A stretch of DNA of 64,000 bases from Hydrogenophaga sp. (GTDB taxonomy: Bacteria; Pseudomonadota; Gammaproteobacteria; Burkholderiales; Burkholderiaceae_C). The stretch lies in contig NZ_JAHVAB010000081.1 in NCBI RefSeq assembly GCF_019264445.1, positions 62,001 through 126,000 on the forward strand, read 5' to 3'. The notes below the pieces were generated by a model. It saw only the letters and a program-made list of their open reading frames with translations. It ran no database searches and was not told the DNA's origin. Below, piece by piece: positions 35,344-44,214 of this stretch; positions within the stretch are counted from its first letter, which is position 1; each line of letters starts with the position of its first letter. The position numbers were made by a program, and so were the translations under genes.

Positions 35344-37668
35344 TCAGGGCTTCGATTCGCCCCGCAGCCACGCACCAAACGAGCTGAAGGCCTTGCCGAT
35401 TTCGTTGCCGAAGTTCGTCTTGTACTGAACGCCGCTGGTGTCCGAAATCGCGGACACCCAGCCGCCTTCTCGCCACTCGGCGTACAGCCAGTCATCGCCT
35501 TCGCGCACCAGGCCGTCTGGTGGCGCGGGTGGCTGCGCCACGGGCACGCCCTTGAGCGCCGCGCCCATGTAGTCGATCCAGATCGGCAGCGCGATGCGCC
35601 CGCCCGATTCGTGGCCACCCAGGCTGCGCGGCTTGTCGTAACCCACCCACACGGCGGTGGCCAGCGTGGGCTGGTAGCCGGCAAACCAGGCGTCCACGGC
35701 GTCGTTGGTGGTGCCGGTCTTGCCGTACAGGTCGGGTCGTTTGAGCAGCGCTTGCGCGCGCGCCGCGGTGCCGGTGCGGGTCACGTCGTTGAGCAGGCTG
35801 CCCACCACGAAGGCGTTGCGCGCTGGAATGACACGCGTGTCTTCTGTCAGCGGGGCGGGTGGGGGCGCTTCAAACAGCACCTTGCCTTGCGCATCGGTGA
35901 TCTTTTCGATGACCACGGGCGTCACGGGCCAGCCGCCATTGGCCAGCGTGGCGTAGGCCTGCGCCATCTGCAGCGGTGTGGCGCTGCCGGTGCCCAGCGC
36001 CAGGGTGAGGTCGTTGGGCTGTCGCGCCACGTCCAGCCCAAAGCGCCCGGTCCAGTCCCGTGCGGGCTGTGTGCCGGTGTGCTGCAGCACGCGCACGCTG
36101 GCCAGGTTACTCGAACGCGTGAGCGCTTCGCGCACCGTGATCGGTCCCTGGTGCTCGCCACTGGCGTTGTTCGGGCTCCAGCCGTTGGCGGCGGTGAACG
36201 GCAGGTCGTCGACCAGCGTGGCCGGCATCACGCGCGCTTCCAGGGCGGCGGAGTAGAGCAGCGGTTTCAACGCCGAGCCAGGTTGGCGCCAGCCCTGCGT
36301 GACGTGGTTGAAGGGTTGGTTGGTGAAGTCGAACCCGCCCACCAGCGCGCGCACGCGGCCGGTTTGCGGATCCAGCGACACCAGCGCCGCTTCGGCCTCC
36401 GGCCATTGCGAGAGGGCCCAGGTGGTGGTCGTCTTGCCTTTGGTTTTGCTGGTGCTGCTGACCACGCGCACGACGGCGCCGCGACCGATCTTCAGCGGTG
36501 CCTTGGCCTTGGGGTCCAGCGCGCGCTGCGCCCAGCGAAGGCCTTCGCCCTGCACGTCGACGCGCTCACCACTGGCCAGCTGAACCTGAACGGCCTTGGG
36601 GCTGGCGGCGAGCACGATGCCCACCCGCAGGGTTTCGTCGTCGCGGTGGTCTTTCAGCGCTTCGGCGGCCGCGCGCTCCAGCTCGGCGCCGTTGCCCGCA
36701 GGCAGGGATTCGGTGTCTTCCGGGCCGCGCCAGGCGCCCCGGCGGTCAAACGCCATCACGCCGCGCTGCACTGCGGTGTGCGCCGCGCGCTGGTCGGCGG
36801 CGCGCAGCGACGTGGTGACACGCAGGCCGCTGGAGTAGGCCTCGGTGCCGAAGCGCTCGACCACTGCACGCCGTGCCATTTCGGCCACGTGGGCCGCGTG
36901 CACGCTGCGCGTGCCCGGCGTCCGGATGGTGAGCTTCTCGGCGCGCGCGGCGGCGAGTTGCTGGTCGTTGATCACCTCGGTGGCGCGCATGCGCTCGAGC
37001 ACCACGCGCTGGCGCTGCGTGGCGCGCTCGAAGTTGGCCACCGGGTTGGCGTAGTAGGGGTTCTGCGGCAGACCCGCGAGCATGGCGGTTTCGGCCAGCG
37101 AGAGTTTGTCCAGGGGTTTGCCGAAGTAAATCTGCGACGCCGCTGCAAAGCCATAGGCACGCTGGCCCAGAAAGATTTCGTTGAGGTAGATCTCCAGGAT
37201 GCGGTCTTTGGAGAGTTCGTCTTCGAGCTTGAGCGCGAGCCAGATTTCCTTGGCCTTGCGCTCGGCAGAAAACTCGCGGGTGAGCAGCATGGTGCGCACG
37301 AGCTGCTGCGTGATGGTGGACGCGCCCTGCTTGCGCCCGCCAGTGACGGCCGCCACCAGCGCGCGCATCATGCCTTTGGGGTCGACACCCGAGTGCTCGC
37401 GAAAGCGCGCGTCCTCCACGGCCAGCACGGCCTGCTGCATCAAGGGTGGAATCTTTGAAAGGGGCAGGTATTCGCGCCGTTCGGTACCGAACTGCGCGAT
37501 CTCTTCACCATCGGCCGTGTAGACCTGTAGCGGCAGTTTCGGCTGGTAGCGGACGATGCGGTCCAGGGACGGCAGATCGAAGGTCGAGGCGGGCACCGGC
37601 AGCGCCACGATGGTGACGGCGGCAAACGCCAGGACGATGGCCGTGCGGCGCGGGGTGAGCTCAAGCAT
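35344..37668 (-). CDS. Class A penicillin-binding protein (PBP1A family)
   Basis: 774 aa. N-terminal membrane anchor (about 10-28), GT51 transglycosylase with Glu85 in VEDARFREHSGVDPKG and QGASTITQQLVRTMLL, an inserted OB-like region (about 340-440) and a transpeptidase with SxxK at about 465 (PGSALKPL), SSN (RSSNLAS) and KTG (YGKTGTTNDAVDAWF). It polymerises and crosslinks peptidoglycan in the periplasm and is a beta-lactam target. It is divergent from creBCD across 163 bp, which may reflect a functional link. Confidence 0.94.
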   Translation of the reverse strand: MLELTPRRTAIVLAFAAVTIVALPVPASTFDLPSLDRIVRYQPKLPLQVYTADGEEIAQFGTERREYLPLSKIPPLMQQAVLAVEDARFREHSGVDPKGMMRALVAAVTGGRKQGASTITQQLVRTMLLTREFSAERKAKEIWLALKLEDELSKDRILEIYLNEIFLGQRAYGFAAASQIYFGKPLDKLSLAETAMLAGLPQNPYYANPVANFERATQRQRVVLERMRATEVINDQQLAAARAEKLTIRTPGTRSVHAAHVAEMARRAVVERFGTEAYSSGLRVTTSLRAADQRAAHTAVQRGVMAFDRRGAWRGPEDTESLPAGNGAELERAAAEALKDHRDDETLRVGIVLAASPKAVQVQLASGERVDVQGEGLRWAQRALDPKAKAPLKIGRGAVVRVVSSTSKTKGKTTTTWALSQWPEAEAALVSLDPQTGRVRALVGGFDFTNQPFNHVTQGWRQPGSALKPLLYSAALEARVMPATLVDDLPFTAANGWSPNNASGEHQGPITVREALTRSSNLASVRVLQHTGTQPARDWTGRFGLDVARQPNDLTLALGTGSATPLQMAQAYATLANGGWPVTPVVIEKITDAQGKVLFEAPPPAPLTEDTRVIPARNAFVVGSLLNDVTRTGTAARAQALLKRPDLYGKTGTTNDAVDAWFAGYQPTLATAVWVGYDKPRSLGGHESGGRIALPIWIDYMGAALKGVPVAQPPAPPDGLVREGDDWLYAEWREGGWVSAISDTSGVQYKTNFGNEIGKAFSSFGAWLRGESKP

Positions 37669-37831
37669 GGGGCTGGATTATCCCGCTCCCGTGTGAAGCG
37701 GGCGTGCGTTCAAAGGTCGGCCACGTAACCAGCTGTGACGCGCTCGGGAGCCTTTGGACGGCCCTCAGAGCCTGCTTTTCAGCCATGCGGCGCAGGTAAG
37801 ATGCCCGCTCCATCTGACCGCCGGGAACCCC

Positions 37832-38530
37832 ATGCGCAAGCGCATTCTGCTGCTGGAAGACGAGCAGGCCATTGCCGACACGCTGATCTACGCGCTGCAC
37901 AGCGAGAGCTTCGATGTCACCCATGTGCGCCTGGCGCGCGAGGCGCTCACCGCGCACGAGAAGACCCCACCCGACCTGGCCATTCTCGATGTCGGTGTGC
38001 CCGATGGCAGCGGCTTCGATGTGTGCCGCGCGATCCGCAAATCGAGCGATCTGCCCATCGTGTTCCTGACCGCGCGCCACGAGGAAATCGATCGCGTGCT
38101 CGGTCTGGAGTTGGGCGCCGATGACTATGTGGTGAAGCCCTTTTCGCCTCGCGAAGTCTGCGCGCGTGTGCGTGCGATCCTGCGCCGAAGCGCAGCCGCG
38201 GCGTCCGCCCTGGCGCCAATGGCCCCTGCGTCCGCCGGAGTCGCCCTCAAGCTGGATGAGCAGGCGCAGCGCATCGTGTGTGCGGGGCAGGTACTGGCGT
38301 TGACCCGGTATGAATTCCTGCTGCTGGCCACGTTGCTGCGGCGGCCGCAGCGCATCTTTTCGCGGACCGAGCTGATGGAGCTCGTGTGGGGCGGGGCGCC
38401 GCACACCTCCGACCGCACGGTGGATGCGCACGTCAAACTGCTGCGCGCCAAGCTGCGCGACCAAGGCTTGCAGGGCGAGGTGATCCAGACGCACCGCCAC
38501 ATGGGTTATTCGTTGCGCCTGCCGGACTGA
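37832..38530 (+). CDS. creB: CreB-type response regulator
   Basis: 232 aa. Receiver with Asp53 (LAILDVGVPDGSGFD) and the conserved Lys in DDYVVKPFSPRE, then a winged-helix DNA-binding domain (about 135-230; RTELMELVWGGAPHTSDRTVDAHVKLLRAKL). The naming rests on the adjacent creC and the diagnostic creD. ATG at 37832; the 37754 track start is 26 codons too early. creC starts 6 bp downstream. Confidence 0.92.
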   Translation: MRKRILLLEDEQAIADTLIYALHSESFDVTHVRLAREALTAHEKTPPDLAILDVGVPDGSGFDVCRAIRKSSDLPIVFLTARHEEIDRVLGLELGADDYVVKPFSPREVCARVRAILRRSAAAASALAPMAPASAGVALKLDEQAQRIVCAGQVLALTRYEFLLLATLLRRPQRIFSRTELMELVWGGAPHTSDRTVDAHVKLLRAKLRDQGLQGEVIQTHRHMGYSLRLPD

Positions 38531-38536
38531 ATCACC

Positions 38537-39976
38537 ATGCGCATCGGCCTGCGGCTCCTGCTCGGCTTCTTTCTCGTGCTGGGGATCTCCCTGTTCGTGG
38601 TGCTGCGCGTGCTGCTCGACGAAGTCAAGCCCGGCACGCGCCTGGCCATGGAAGACAGCCTGATTGACGCGGCGTACACGCTCGCGCAGCTGGCCACGCC
38701 AGACATGAAGGCGGGCACGATGGCCGACGGCTTCTTTGCCCGCTCCCTGCAGGGCCTGCACGCCGCCAGGCCGGGCGCCCACATCGGAGGCTTCAGCAAG
38801 GACCGCATCGACTACCGCATCAGCATCACCGATGCCCAGGGCATCGTGCGCTTCGACACGCAGCCCGAGGCGGTGGGCCAGGACCATTCGCGCTGGAACG
38901 ATGTGGTGCGCACCCTGCGCGGCGAGTACGGCGCGCGCTCCAGCCCCGCGAGCCCTTACGACGTGGACAACACTGTCATGCACGTGGCCGCCCCCATTCG
39001 CGATGGCGACCGCATCATCGGCGTGCTCACAGTCTCCCGGCCCAACCAGCGCCTGCAGCCCTACATTGATCGCAGCGAGCAGCGCATCCTGCGCTGGTCT
39101 TGGGTGTTGCTCGGCTTGTCACTGCTCATCGGCGTGCTGTTCAGCTGGTGGATCGCGAGTTCGCTCTCTCGGCTGCGTGGTTATGCCAACGCCGTGTCGC
39201 GCGGCGAGCGAGCGCCCTTGCCCGTGCTCGGGCGCCTGAGTGGCAGCACGGAGTTCAGCGATCTGGCGGGCGCACTGGAGCGCATGCGGCTCAAGCTGGA
39301 AGACAAGGCCTATGTGGAGAGCTATGTGCACACGCTCACCCACGAACTCAAAAGCCCGCTGGCTGCGATACGCGGGGCCGCGGAACTGCTGCAGGAAGAA
39401 CTGGCATCCGCAGACCGCCAGCGCTTTGCCGGGAACATCCAGCGCCAGGCCGAGCGCCTGCGGTTGCTGGTGGACAAGCTGCTGCAGCTGGCCCATGTGG
39501 AGCAGATGCGCGGGCTGGCTACGCGCGAGCCGGTGGACCTGAGCGCGCTCACCCGCGAACTGTTGGCGCGACTTGAACCGCGCCTTCGCCTCAAATCAAT
39601 TCGGGTCCGCGATGAGCTGGGGCAGGGGCATGTGGTGCGCGGTGATCCGTTCCTGATCGGTCAGGCCTTGCAGAACCTGCTGGACAACGCGATCGATTTT
39701 TCACCCGCGCACGGCGAGCTGTGGCTGCACCTGCGGGCCGAAGGCGACCAGCTGGAGTGGTCGGTGCGCGACCAGGGGCCGGGCATTCCGGACTACGCGC
39801 GTGAGCGCCTTTTTGAGCGCTTCTACTCGCTGCCGCGTGGCGAGACGGGAGACAAGGGCTCGGGCCTCGGTCTGTGCCTGGTGAAAGAAGTGAGCGATCT
39901 GCACGGCGGGCAGGTGTGGGTGGAAAACGTCTCGCAGCCCACCGGTTGCCTCGCCCGCTGGCGTTTGCCCGCCTGA
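38537..39976 (+). CDS. creC: CreC sensor histidine kinase
   Basis: 479 aa. First helix (about 4-20, LRLLLGFFLVLGISLFVVL), periplasmic sensor region (about 30-180), second helix (about 190-212), HAMP linker, HisKA with His near 269 (HTLTHELKSPLAAIRGAAELL) and HATPase_c (NLLDNAIDFS, DQGPGIPDYA, KGSGLGLCLVKEV). In enterobacteria CreC responds to carbon source and growth in minimal medium, and the related BlrB of Aeromonas controls beta-lactamases. The signal here is unknown. Confidence 0.92.
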   Translation: MRIGLRLLLGFFLVLGISLFVVLRVLLDEVKPGTRLAMEDSLIDAAYTLAQLATPDMKAGTMADGFFARSLQGLHAARPGAHIGGFSKDRIDYRISITDAQGIVRFDTQPEAVGQDHSRWNDVVRTLRGEYGARSSPASPYDVDNTVMHVAAPIRDGDRIIGVLTVSRPNQRLQPYIDRSEQRILRWSWVLLGLSLLIGVLFSWWIASSLSRLRGYANAVSRGERAPLPVLGRLSGSTEFSDLAGALERMRLKLEDKAYVESYVHTLTHELKSPLAAIRGAAELLQEELASADRQRFAGNIQRQAERLRLLVDKLLQLAHVEQMRGLATREPVDLSALTRELLARLEPRLRLKSIRVRDELGQGHVVRGDPFLIGQALQNLLDNAIDFSPAHGELWLHLRAEGDQLEWSVRDQGPGIPDYARERLFERFYSLPRGETGDKGSGLGLCLVKEVSDLHGGQVWVENVSQPTGCLARWRLPA

Positions 39977-39981
39977 AGCGT

Positions 39982-39997
39982 TTCACACCGGCTTCAC
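39982..39997 (+). promoter_or_regulatory. cre-tag (CreB-type binding site) upstream of creD
   Basis: TTCAC-ACCGGC-TTCAC: a perfect match to the cre/blr-tag TTCACnnnnnnTTCAC known from E. coli and Aeromonas. It lies 75 bp upstream of creD, the classical CreB target, just past the creC stop. Confidence 0.85.
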
Positions 39998-40071
39998 AAA
40001 ACGCTCTGGCAGCGCACGCCCGCTTCGAGGGCGACCGCGAGACTGGCCGGGTTCTCACCACGGAGCCCGAA

Positions 40072-41430
40072 TTGAACAAATACCCCCTGCTCAGCAAAGT
40101 CCTGGTCATTGGCCTGCTGATGCTTTTGCTGTCCATTCCCCTGATGATGGTGCGCGACGTGATCCAGGAGCGCAGCCTGAACCGCGAGGCGGCCACCCAG
40201 GAGGTGGCGCGCGCGCATGCCGGTGCACAGACCATCACCGGCCCTGTGCTCTATGTGCCCTACACCGAGACCTTCACACGCACCGTGGCCGTGGGCGACA
40301 GTGGCCACACCCGAGAGGAACGCGTCACGCAGGCGCACGCCGTGATCCGCTTCCCCACGTTGATGGAGACCCGCAGCCAGCTTGCCACCGAAACGCGCTG
40401 GCGCGGCGTGTTCCCGATCACCGTGTACACGAGCTTGAACCATAGCAGCGGCCGTTTCGTGTGGAGCGATGTGGAGCCCAAAGAGAAAAATGGCCAGATC
40501 AACCTGGGTCAGCCGCGCCTGCTGATGGGCGTGAGCGATCTGCGCGGCCTGCTGAACGCGCCGCAGTTGAAAGTGGAGGGGCGTGCGGTGGCCGTGGCGC
40601 CAGCGCCTGCCGCGCAACGCCTGCCGCTGCCCTTGGCCGCGTCGCTGGAGGTGGCGCAGTTGCGCCCGGGCGCGGTGCTGCCCTTCGAGCTGCAGCTGGA
40701 CCTGGCGGGCACCGAGCGCATCGGCTGGGTGCCGCTGGCCGACGAGAACCGCGTGCAGCTGCAGTCCACCTGGCCTCACCCCAGCTTCGGCGGTGACTTT
40801 CTGCCGCGCACGCGAGCGGTGAGCGCGCAGGGCTTTGATGCCGCATGGAGCGTGCCGTCCCTCTCGACCCAGGCGCAGCAGCAGTTTGTCCAGCAACAGG
40901 GTGAACCACGGCGCGAACCCGAGAGCTTCTCGGTCTCGCTGGACAACCCGGTGGACGTCTATCGCATGACCGAGCGCGCCACCAAGTACGGAATGATGTT
41001 CATCGTGCTCACCTTCGCGGCCTTCTTCGTGCTGGAGATGGTGAAGCGCTGGCGCGTCCACCCCATGCAGTACTTGATGATCGGCGCCGCGCTGGTGTTG
41101 TTTTTCCTGCTGCTGCTCTCCATCTCCGAACACCTGGATTTCGTGTGGGCGTACACCGTGGCCAGCATCGCCTGCATTGGCCTGCTCGCGCACTACCTGC
41201 GGCATGTACTGGGAGGCTGGGCGCCAGGGTTGCTCATGAGCGGCCTGCTGGTGGCGCTGTATGGCGTGCTCTACGGCATTCTGGTGTCGGAGGACAACGC
41301 GCTGATGATGGGTTCGCTGCTGCTCTTCGGCGTGCTCGCCGCCATCATGATCGCCACGCGCAAGGTCGACTGGTACAGCGTGATGGGCGCACCCGCTGCG
41401 CAGAAGCCAATGACCGACCCGCAGGCCTGA
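40072..41430 (+). CDS. creD: CreD inner membrane protein
   Basis: 452 aa, the usual CreD length. An N-terminal helix (about 8-25, LVIGLLMLLLSIPLMMVRDVI), a large periplasmic domain (about 30-305; GPVLYVPYTE, LRGLLNAPQLKVEG) and five C-terminal helices (about 308-440). The start is TTG at 40072 with CGGAG upstream; the resulting N-terminus (MNKYPLLSKVLVIG) aligns in kind with E. coli CreD, whereas the 39874 track start lies inside creC. A cre-tag sits between creC and creD, so creD may have its own CreB-driven promoter. Confidence 0.92.
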   Translation: MNKYPLLSKVLVIGLLMLLLSIPLMMVRDVIQERSLNREAATQEVARAHAGAQTITGPVLYVPYTETFTRTVAVGDSGHTREERVTQAHAVIRFPTLMETRSQLATETRWRGVFPITVYTSLNHSSGRFVWSDVEPKEKNGQINLGQPRLLMGVSDLRGLLNAPQLKVEGRAVAVAPAPAAQRLPLPLAASLEVAQLRPGAVLPFELQLDLAGTERIGWVPLADENRVQLQSTWPHPSFGGDFLPRTRAVSAQGFDAAWSVPSLSTQAQQQFVQQQGEPRREPESFSVSLDNPVDVYRMTERATKYGMMFIVLTFAAFFVLEMVKRWRVHPMQYLMIGAALVLFFLLLLSISEHLDFVWAYTVASIACIGLLAHYLRHVLGGWAPGLLMSGLLVALYGVLYGILVSEDNALMMGSLLLFGVLAAIMIATRKVDWYSVMGAPAAQKPMTDPQA

Positions 41431-41436
41431 CCGTGT

Positions 41437-41724
41437 TCAGTAGCCTTCGATGGCGAACAGCGTCCCGCTGGCTGCGCGCTGGCGGATCGCCACCAGGCGC
41501 TGGTACTCGGGCGAGTGGTAGAAGGCCTGCAGGTGGGACATGTCGGGAAACTCCAGGATCACCTGGCGCTGCGGCACACCCGTGCCTTCGAGCACGCTGA
41601 CCGCGCCGCCGCGCACCAGGTAGCGGCCGCCATGTGCGGCGATGAGCGCAGGCACCTCGCGGCGGTATTCCTCGTAAAGCTCGGGGTTGGTGATCTCGAT
41701 GTTGCCGTAGATGTAGGCGGCCAT
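41437..41724 (-). CDS. DUF1330 family protein
   Basis: 95 aa, a dimeric ferredoxin-like alpha/beta-barrel (DUF1330) with the typical GGRYLVRGG, ILEFPDMSHLQAFYHSPEYQRL and final region. Function unestablished for the family. AGGAG precedes the ATG. It is 52 bp after the pentulose kinase gene and could be the last gene of the polyol operon, or independent. It converges on creD with 6 bp between stops. Confidence 0.9.
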   Translation of the reverse strand: MAAYIYGNIEITNPELYEEYRREVPALIAAHGGRYLVRGGAVSVLEGTGVPQRQVILEFPDMSHLQAFYHSPEYQRLVAIRQRAASGTLFAIEGY

Positions 41725-41776
41725 GGCGTCTCCTGCTGGTGAATGACTGCGCAGCTTATCTGCACTTCGTCATGGG

Positions 41777-43249
41777 CTACGCAGCGCTGAGAAACTGAGG
41801 CAGCAGCGCGGCGTACAGCGACTGGAAGCGGGCATGCCGAAGCACCAGGGCGGCGTGGGACGCGGCGTCGGGCTCGAAGCGGCGCGAGACCGGGGGCGTG
41901 GTGCACACCGTGTCGATGGCGCCCCCGCACGCCAGCCAGGCCAGCCGGGCGGCTCCCAGCGCTGCGCCGGTTTCGCCCCCGGCATGCGCACGCAGTGTGA
42001 GACCCAGGGTGTCGGCCAGCAGTTGCGCCCACCAGGTATCGCGCGCGCCACCGCCCACCAGCGAGAGGGCGCGCATCGGCGGCTCGCTGGTGCTCAGGGT
42101 CTGCAGACCGTCGCGCAGGCCGAAACCCACGCCCTCGGCCACGGCATAGGCCAAGGCCTCGCGGCCTTGGCTGGCGGTCATGCAGAACCAGACGCCACTG
42201 GCCAGCGGCTGGTTGTGGGGTGTGCGCTCGCCGCTCAGGTAGGGCAGAAACAACGGCGCTGCGGCGCGCTCGGCGGGTGTGAGGCGCGCCGCCGCCGCGA
42301 GCAGTGCGGCTTCGTTGTCGAAGCCCAGCGTTCGCGCTGACCAGCTCACCGCGCCGGCCGCGCTCAGCATCACCGACATCTGGTGCCAGCGGTTGGGCAG
42401 TGCGTGGCAGAAGGCGTGCAGCGCACGCTGCGGGTTGGGCTGGAACCGGTCGCCGCTGACGAAGACCACGCCCGAGGTGCCGAGCGAGACAAAGCCTTCG
42501 CCGGGTTGCACCAGGCCCATGCCCACGGCGCTGGCCGCGTTGTCACCCGCGCCACCCGCCACCGGCACGCGCGCGGGCAGCCCCCAGCGTGCACAGACGG
42601 CGGGGGTGAGCAGGGCCGAGACTTCGCTGCCTTCCACCAGACGCGGCATGTGCGCGCGTGAGAGGCCGCAGGCCTGCAGCAAGGTGTCGGACCAGTCGCG
42701 CCGCGCGCCGTCGAGCCACAGCGTGCCGGCTGCATCGGACATCTCGCTCACCGCCTCTCCGGTGAGGCACAGGCGAAGCCAGTCTTTGGGCAGGAGCACG
42801 CGGCGCACGCGAGAAAACAGGGCGGGTTCGTGCTCGCGCACCCACAGCAGCTTGGGGGCGGTGAACCCGGGCATGGCGAGGTTGCCGGTGATCGCGGCGA
42901 GGTCGGGCACGGCAGCGGTGAGCTGCTCGCACTGCGCGCCACTGCGCCCGTCGTTCCACAGGATGGCCGGGCGCAGCACGGCGTCGTGTTCATCGAGCAG
43001 CACGGCGCCATGCATCTGGCCCGAGAGGCCCACGCCCTGCAGCCGGGCGAGCTCGGCGGCGTGGGTCTGCTGCAGCTGCGTCATCACGTCTTCCAGCGCA
43101 GACCACCAGTCCGCCGGTGCCTGCTCGGCCCACAGCGGCTGCGGGCGTTGCACGGTGAGCGGCGAACGTGCGGTGGCGATCACCTCGTGGGTGTCGGTGA
43201 GCAGCAGCGCTTTGAGTTCGGACGTGCCGAGGTCGAGACCGAGGAACAT
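41777..43249 (-). CDS. xylB: Xylulokinase-like FGGY kinase
   Basis: 490 aa, FGGY carbohydrate kinase. N-terminal ATPase motif FLGLDLGTSELKALLLTD, LSGQMHGAVLLDEHD, the FGGY-type GVVFVSGDRF region and the C-terminal GGGARDTWWAQLLADTLG. It would phosphorylate D-xylulose (or another ketopentose such as D-ribulose) formed by the two polyol dehydrogenases of the operon, feeding the pentose phosphate pathway. In Pseudomonas the equivalent gene is mtlY. It starts 3 bp after the AraC gene. Confidence 0.9.
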   Translation of the reverse strand: MFLGLDLGTSELKALLLTDTHEVIATARSPLTVQRPQPLWAEQAPADWWSALEDVMTQLQQTHAAELARLQGVGLSGQMHGAVLLDEHDAVLRPAILWNDGRSGAQCEQLTAAVPDLAAITGNLAMPGFTAPKLLWVREHEPALFSRVRRVLLPKDWLRLCLTGEAVSEMSDAAGTLWLDGARRDWSDTLLQACGLSRAHMPRLVEGSEVSALLTPAVCARWGLPARVPVAGGAGDNAASAVGMGLVQPGEGFVSLGTSGVVFVSGDRFQPNPQRALHAFCHALPNRWHQMSVMLSAAGAVSWSARTLGFDNEAALLAAAARLTPAERAAAPLFLPYLSGERTPHNQPLASGVWFCMTASQGREALAYAVAEGVGFGLRDGLQTLSTSEPPMRALSLVGGGARDTWWAQLLADTLGLTLRAHAGGETGAALGAARLAWLACGGAIDTVCTTPPVSRRFEPDAASHAALVLRHARFQSLYAALLPQFLSAA

Positions 43250-43252
43250 GAA

Positions 43253-44188
43253 TCAGTTCGAACCACGAAAGCGGGTGAGTGACTGGCGCCGGAACTCCGA
43301 CGGGGTCATGCCCTTGATGTCCAGGAAACGGCGGTTGAAGTTGGCCACGTTGTTGAAGCCCACCTCGTAGCAGATGTGGGTGATCTGCTGCTCGGTGTCC
43401 ATCAGCAACTGGCAGGCGCGGCTGATGCGCACACGGTTGACGAAGTCGGTGAAGGTGTTGCCCGTGGCCTTGCGGAAAAACCGGCTGAACTTGCTCTCGC
43501 TCATGCCGAGTTCGCTGGCGAGCGCGGCGGCCGAGTGCTCGTCGGCCAGGTGGTCGGTGATGCGGCTGACGACGGCGTCAATCTGGTCGAGCTCGTTGGC
43601 ATCGTCGGTGCTTTGCAGCTGCACGCTGGAGAGCAGGCGGTAGTCGGTGCAGGCCGCCAGATCGCTCAGGAAATCACAGAAGGCCGTGAACCGCTTGAGG
43701 CCCCGCGTGCCCTTGACCTTGTGCCAGTGGGCCTCGGCGGTGTCAGACAGTCCAAAGAACTCGATACCGTGTTTGGCGCGTTCGAGCAGCGGCAGCACCT
43801 CGGCCAGCTCCGGAATGGTTTCGCTCGCAAGCACCAGCGGTTCGTGGGAAAACTGGATCACCAGGTCGCGCAGCGCCACGCCGCCTTCGGGCATGTCCAT
43901 GCTGACCCAGTTGTGCGGCAGGCGCGGCCCTGTGAGCACGAGCTGACCGGCCTGGAAGGGCCCGATCCAGTCGCCCACGAAGACCTTGCCCGAGGTCGCG
44001 GTGATCAGGTGCAGCTCGTACTCGTCGTGGTAGTGCCAGCGGGCCAGTGGCGTGGGAAAGCCGTGCGAGAGGCAGCGCACAAAGCCCACGTCGGTCGACG
44101 ATTCGTAGCCCAGGTTCGGTGAGCGGACCAGCTCGTGTTCCAGCTCGGGCTTGATCTGGCGGGGGGCAGTGCGGCTGCGAACGGTCAT
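43253..44188 (-). CDS. mtlR: AraC-family regulator of the polyol operon
   Basis: 311 aa. Cupin-like N-terminal domain (about 40-150; ARWHYHDEYELHLITATSGKVF) and two C-terminal helix-turn-helix motifs (about 215-305; ALASELGMSESKFSRFFRKATG and THICYEVGFNNVANFNRRF). It resembles MtlR, the activator of mannitol operons in fluorescent pseudomonads. Here it sits inside the operon, between the long-chain polyol dehydrogenase and the kinase. I use the ATG at 44188; the track uses a TTG five codons earlier. Confidence 0.85.
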   Translation of the reverse strand: MTVRSRTAPRQIKPELEHELVRSPNLGYESSTDVGFVRCLSHGFPTPLARWHYHDEYELHLITATSGKVFVGDWIGPFQAGQLVLTGPRLPHNWVSMDMPEGGVALRDLVIQFSHEPLVLASETIPELAEVLPLLERAKHGIEFFGLSDTAEAHWHKVKGTRGLKRFTAFCDFLSDLAACTDYRLLSSVQLQSTDDANELDQIDAVVSRITDHLADEHSAAALASELGMSESKFSRFFRKATGNTFTDFVNRVRISRACQLLMDTEQQITHICYEVGFNNVANFNRRFLDIKGMTPSEFRRQSLTRFRGSN

Positions 44189-44214
44189 GGAGCGGGCAGG
44201 CAACGTGGTGCGGG

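Noticed and set aside
37693-37708. GTGAA-GCGGGC-GTGCG upstream of creB as a second cre-tag
   Set aside because: Only 3 of 5 bases match in the second half, whereas the creD site is perfect.
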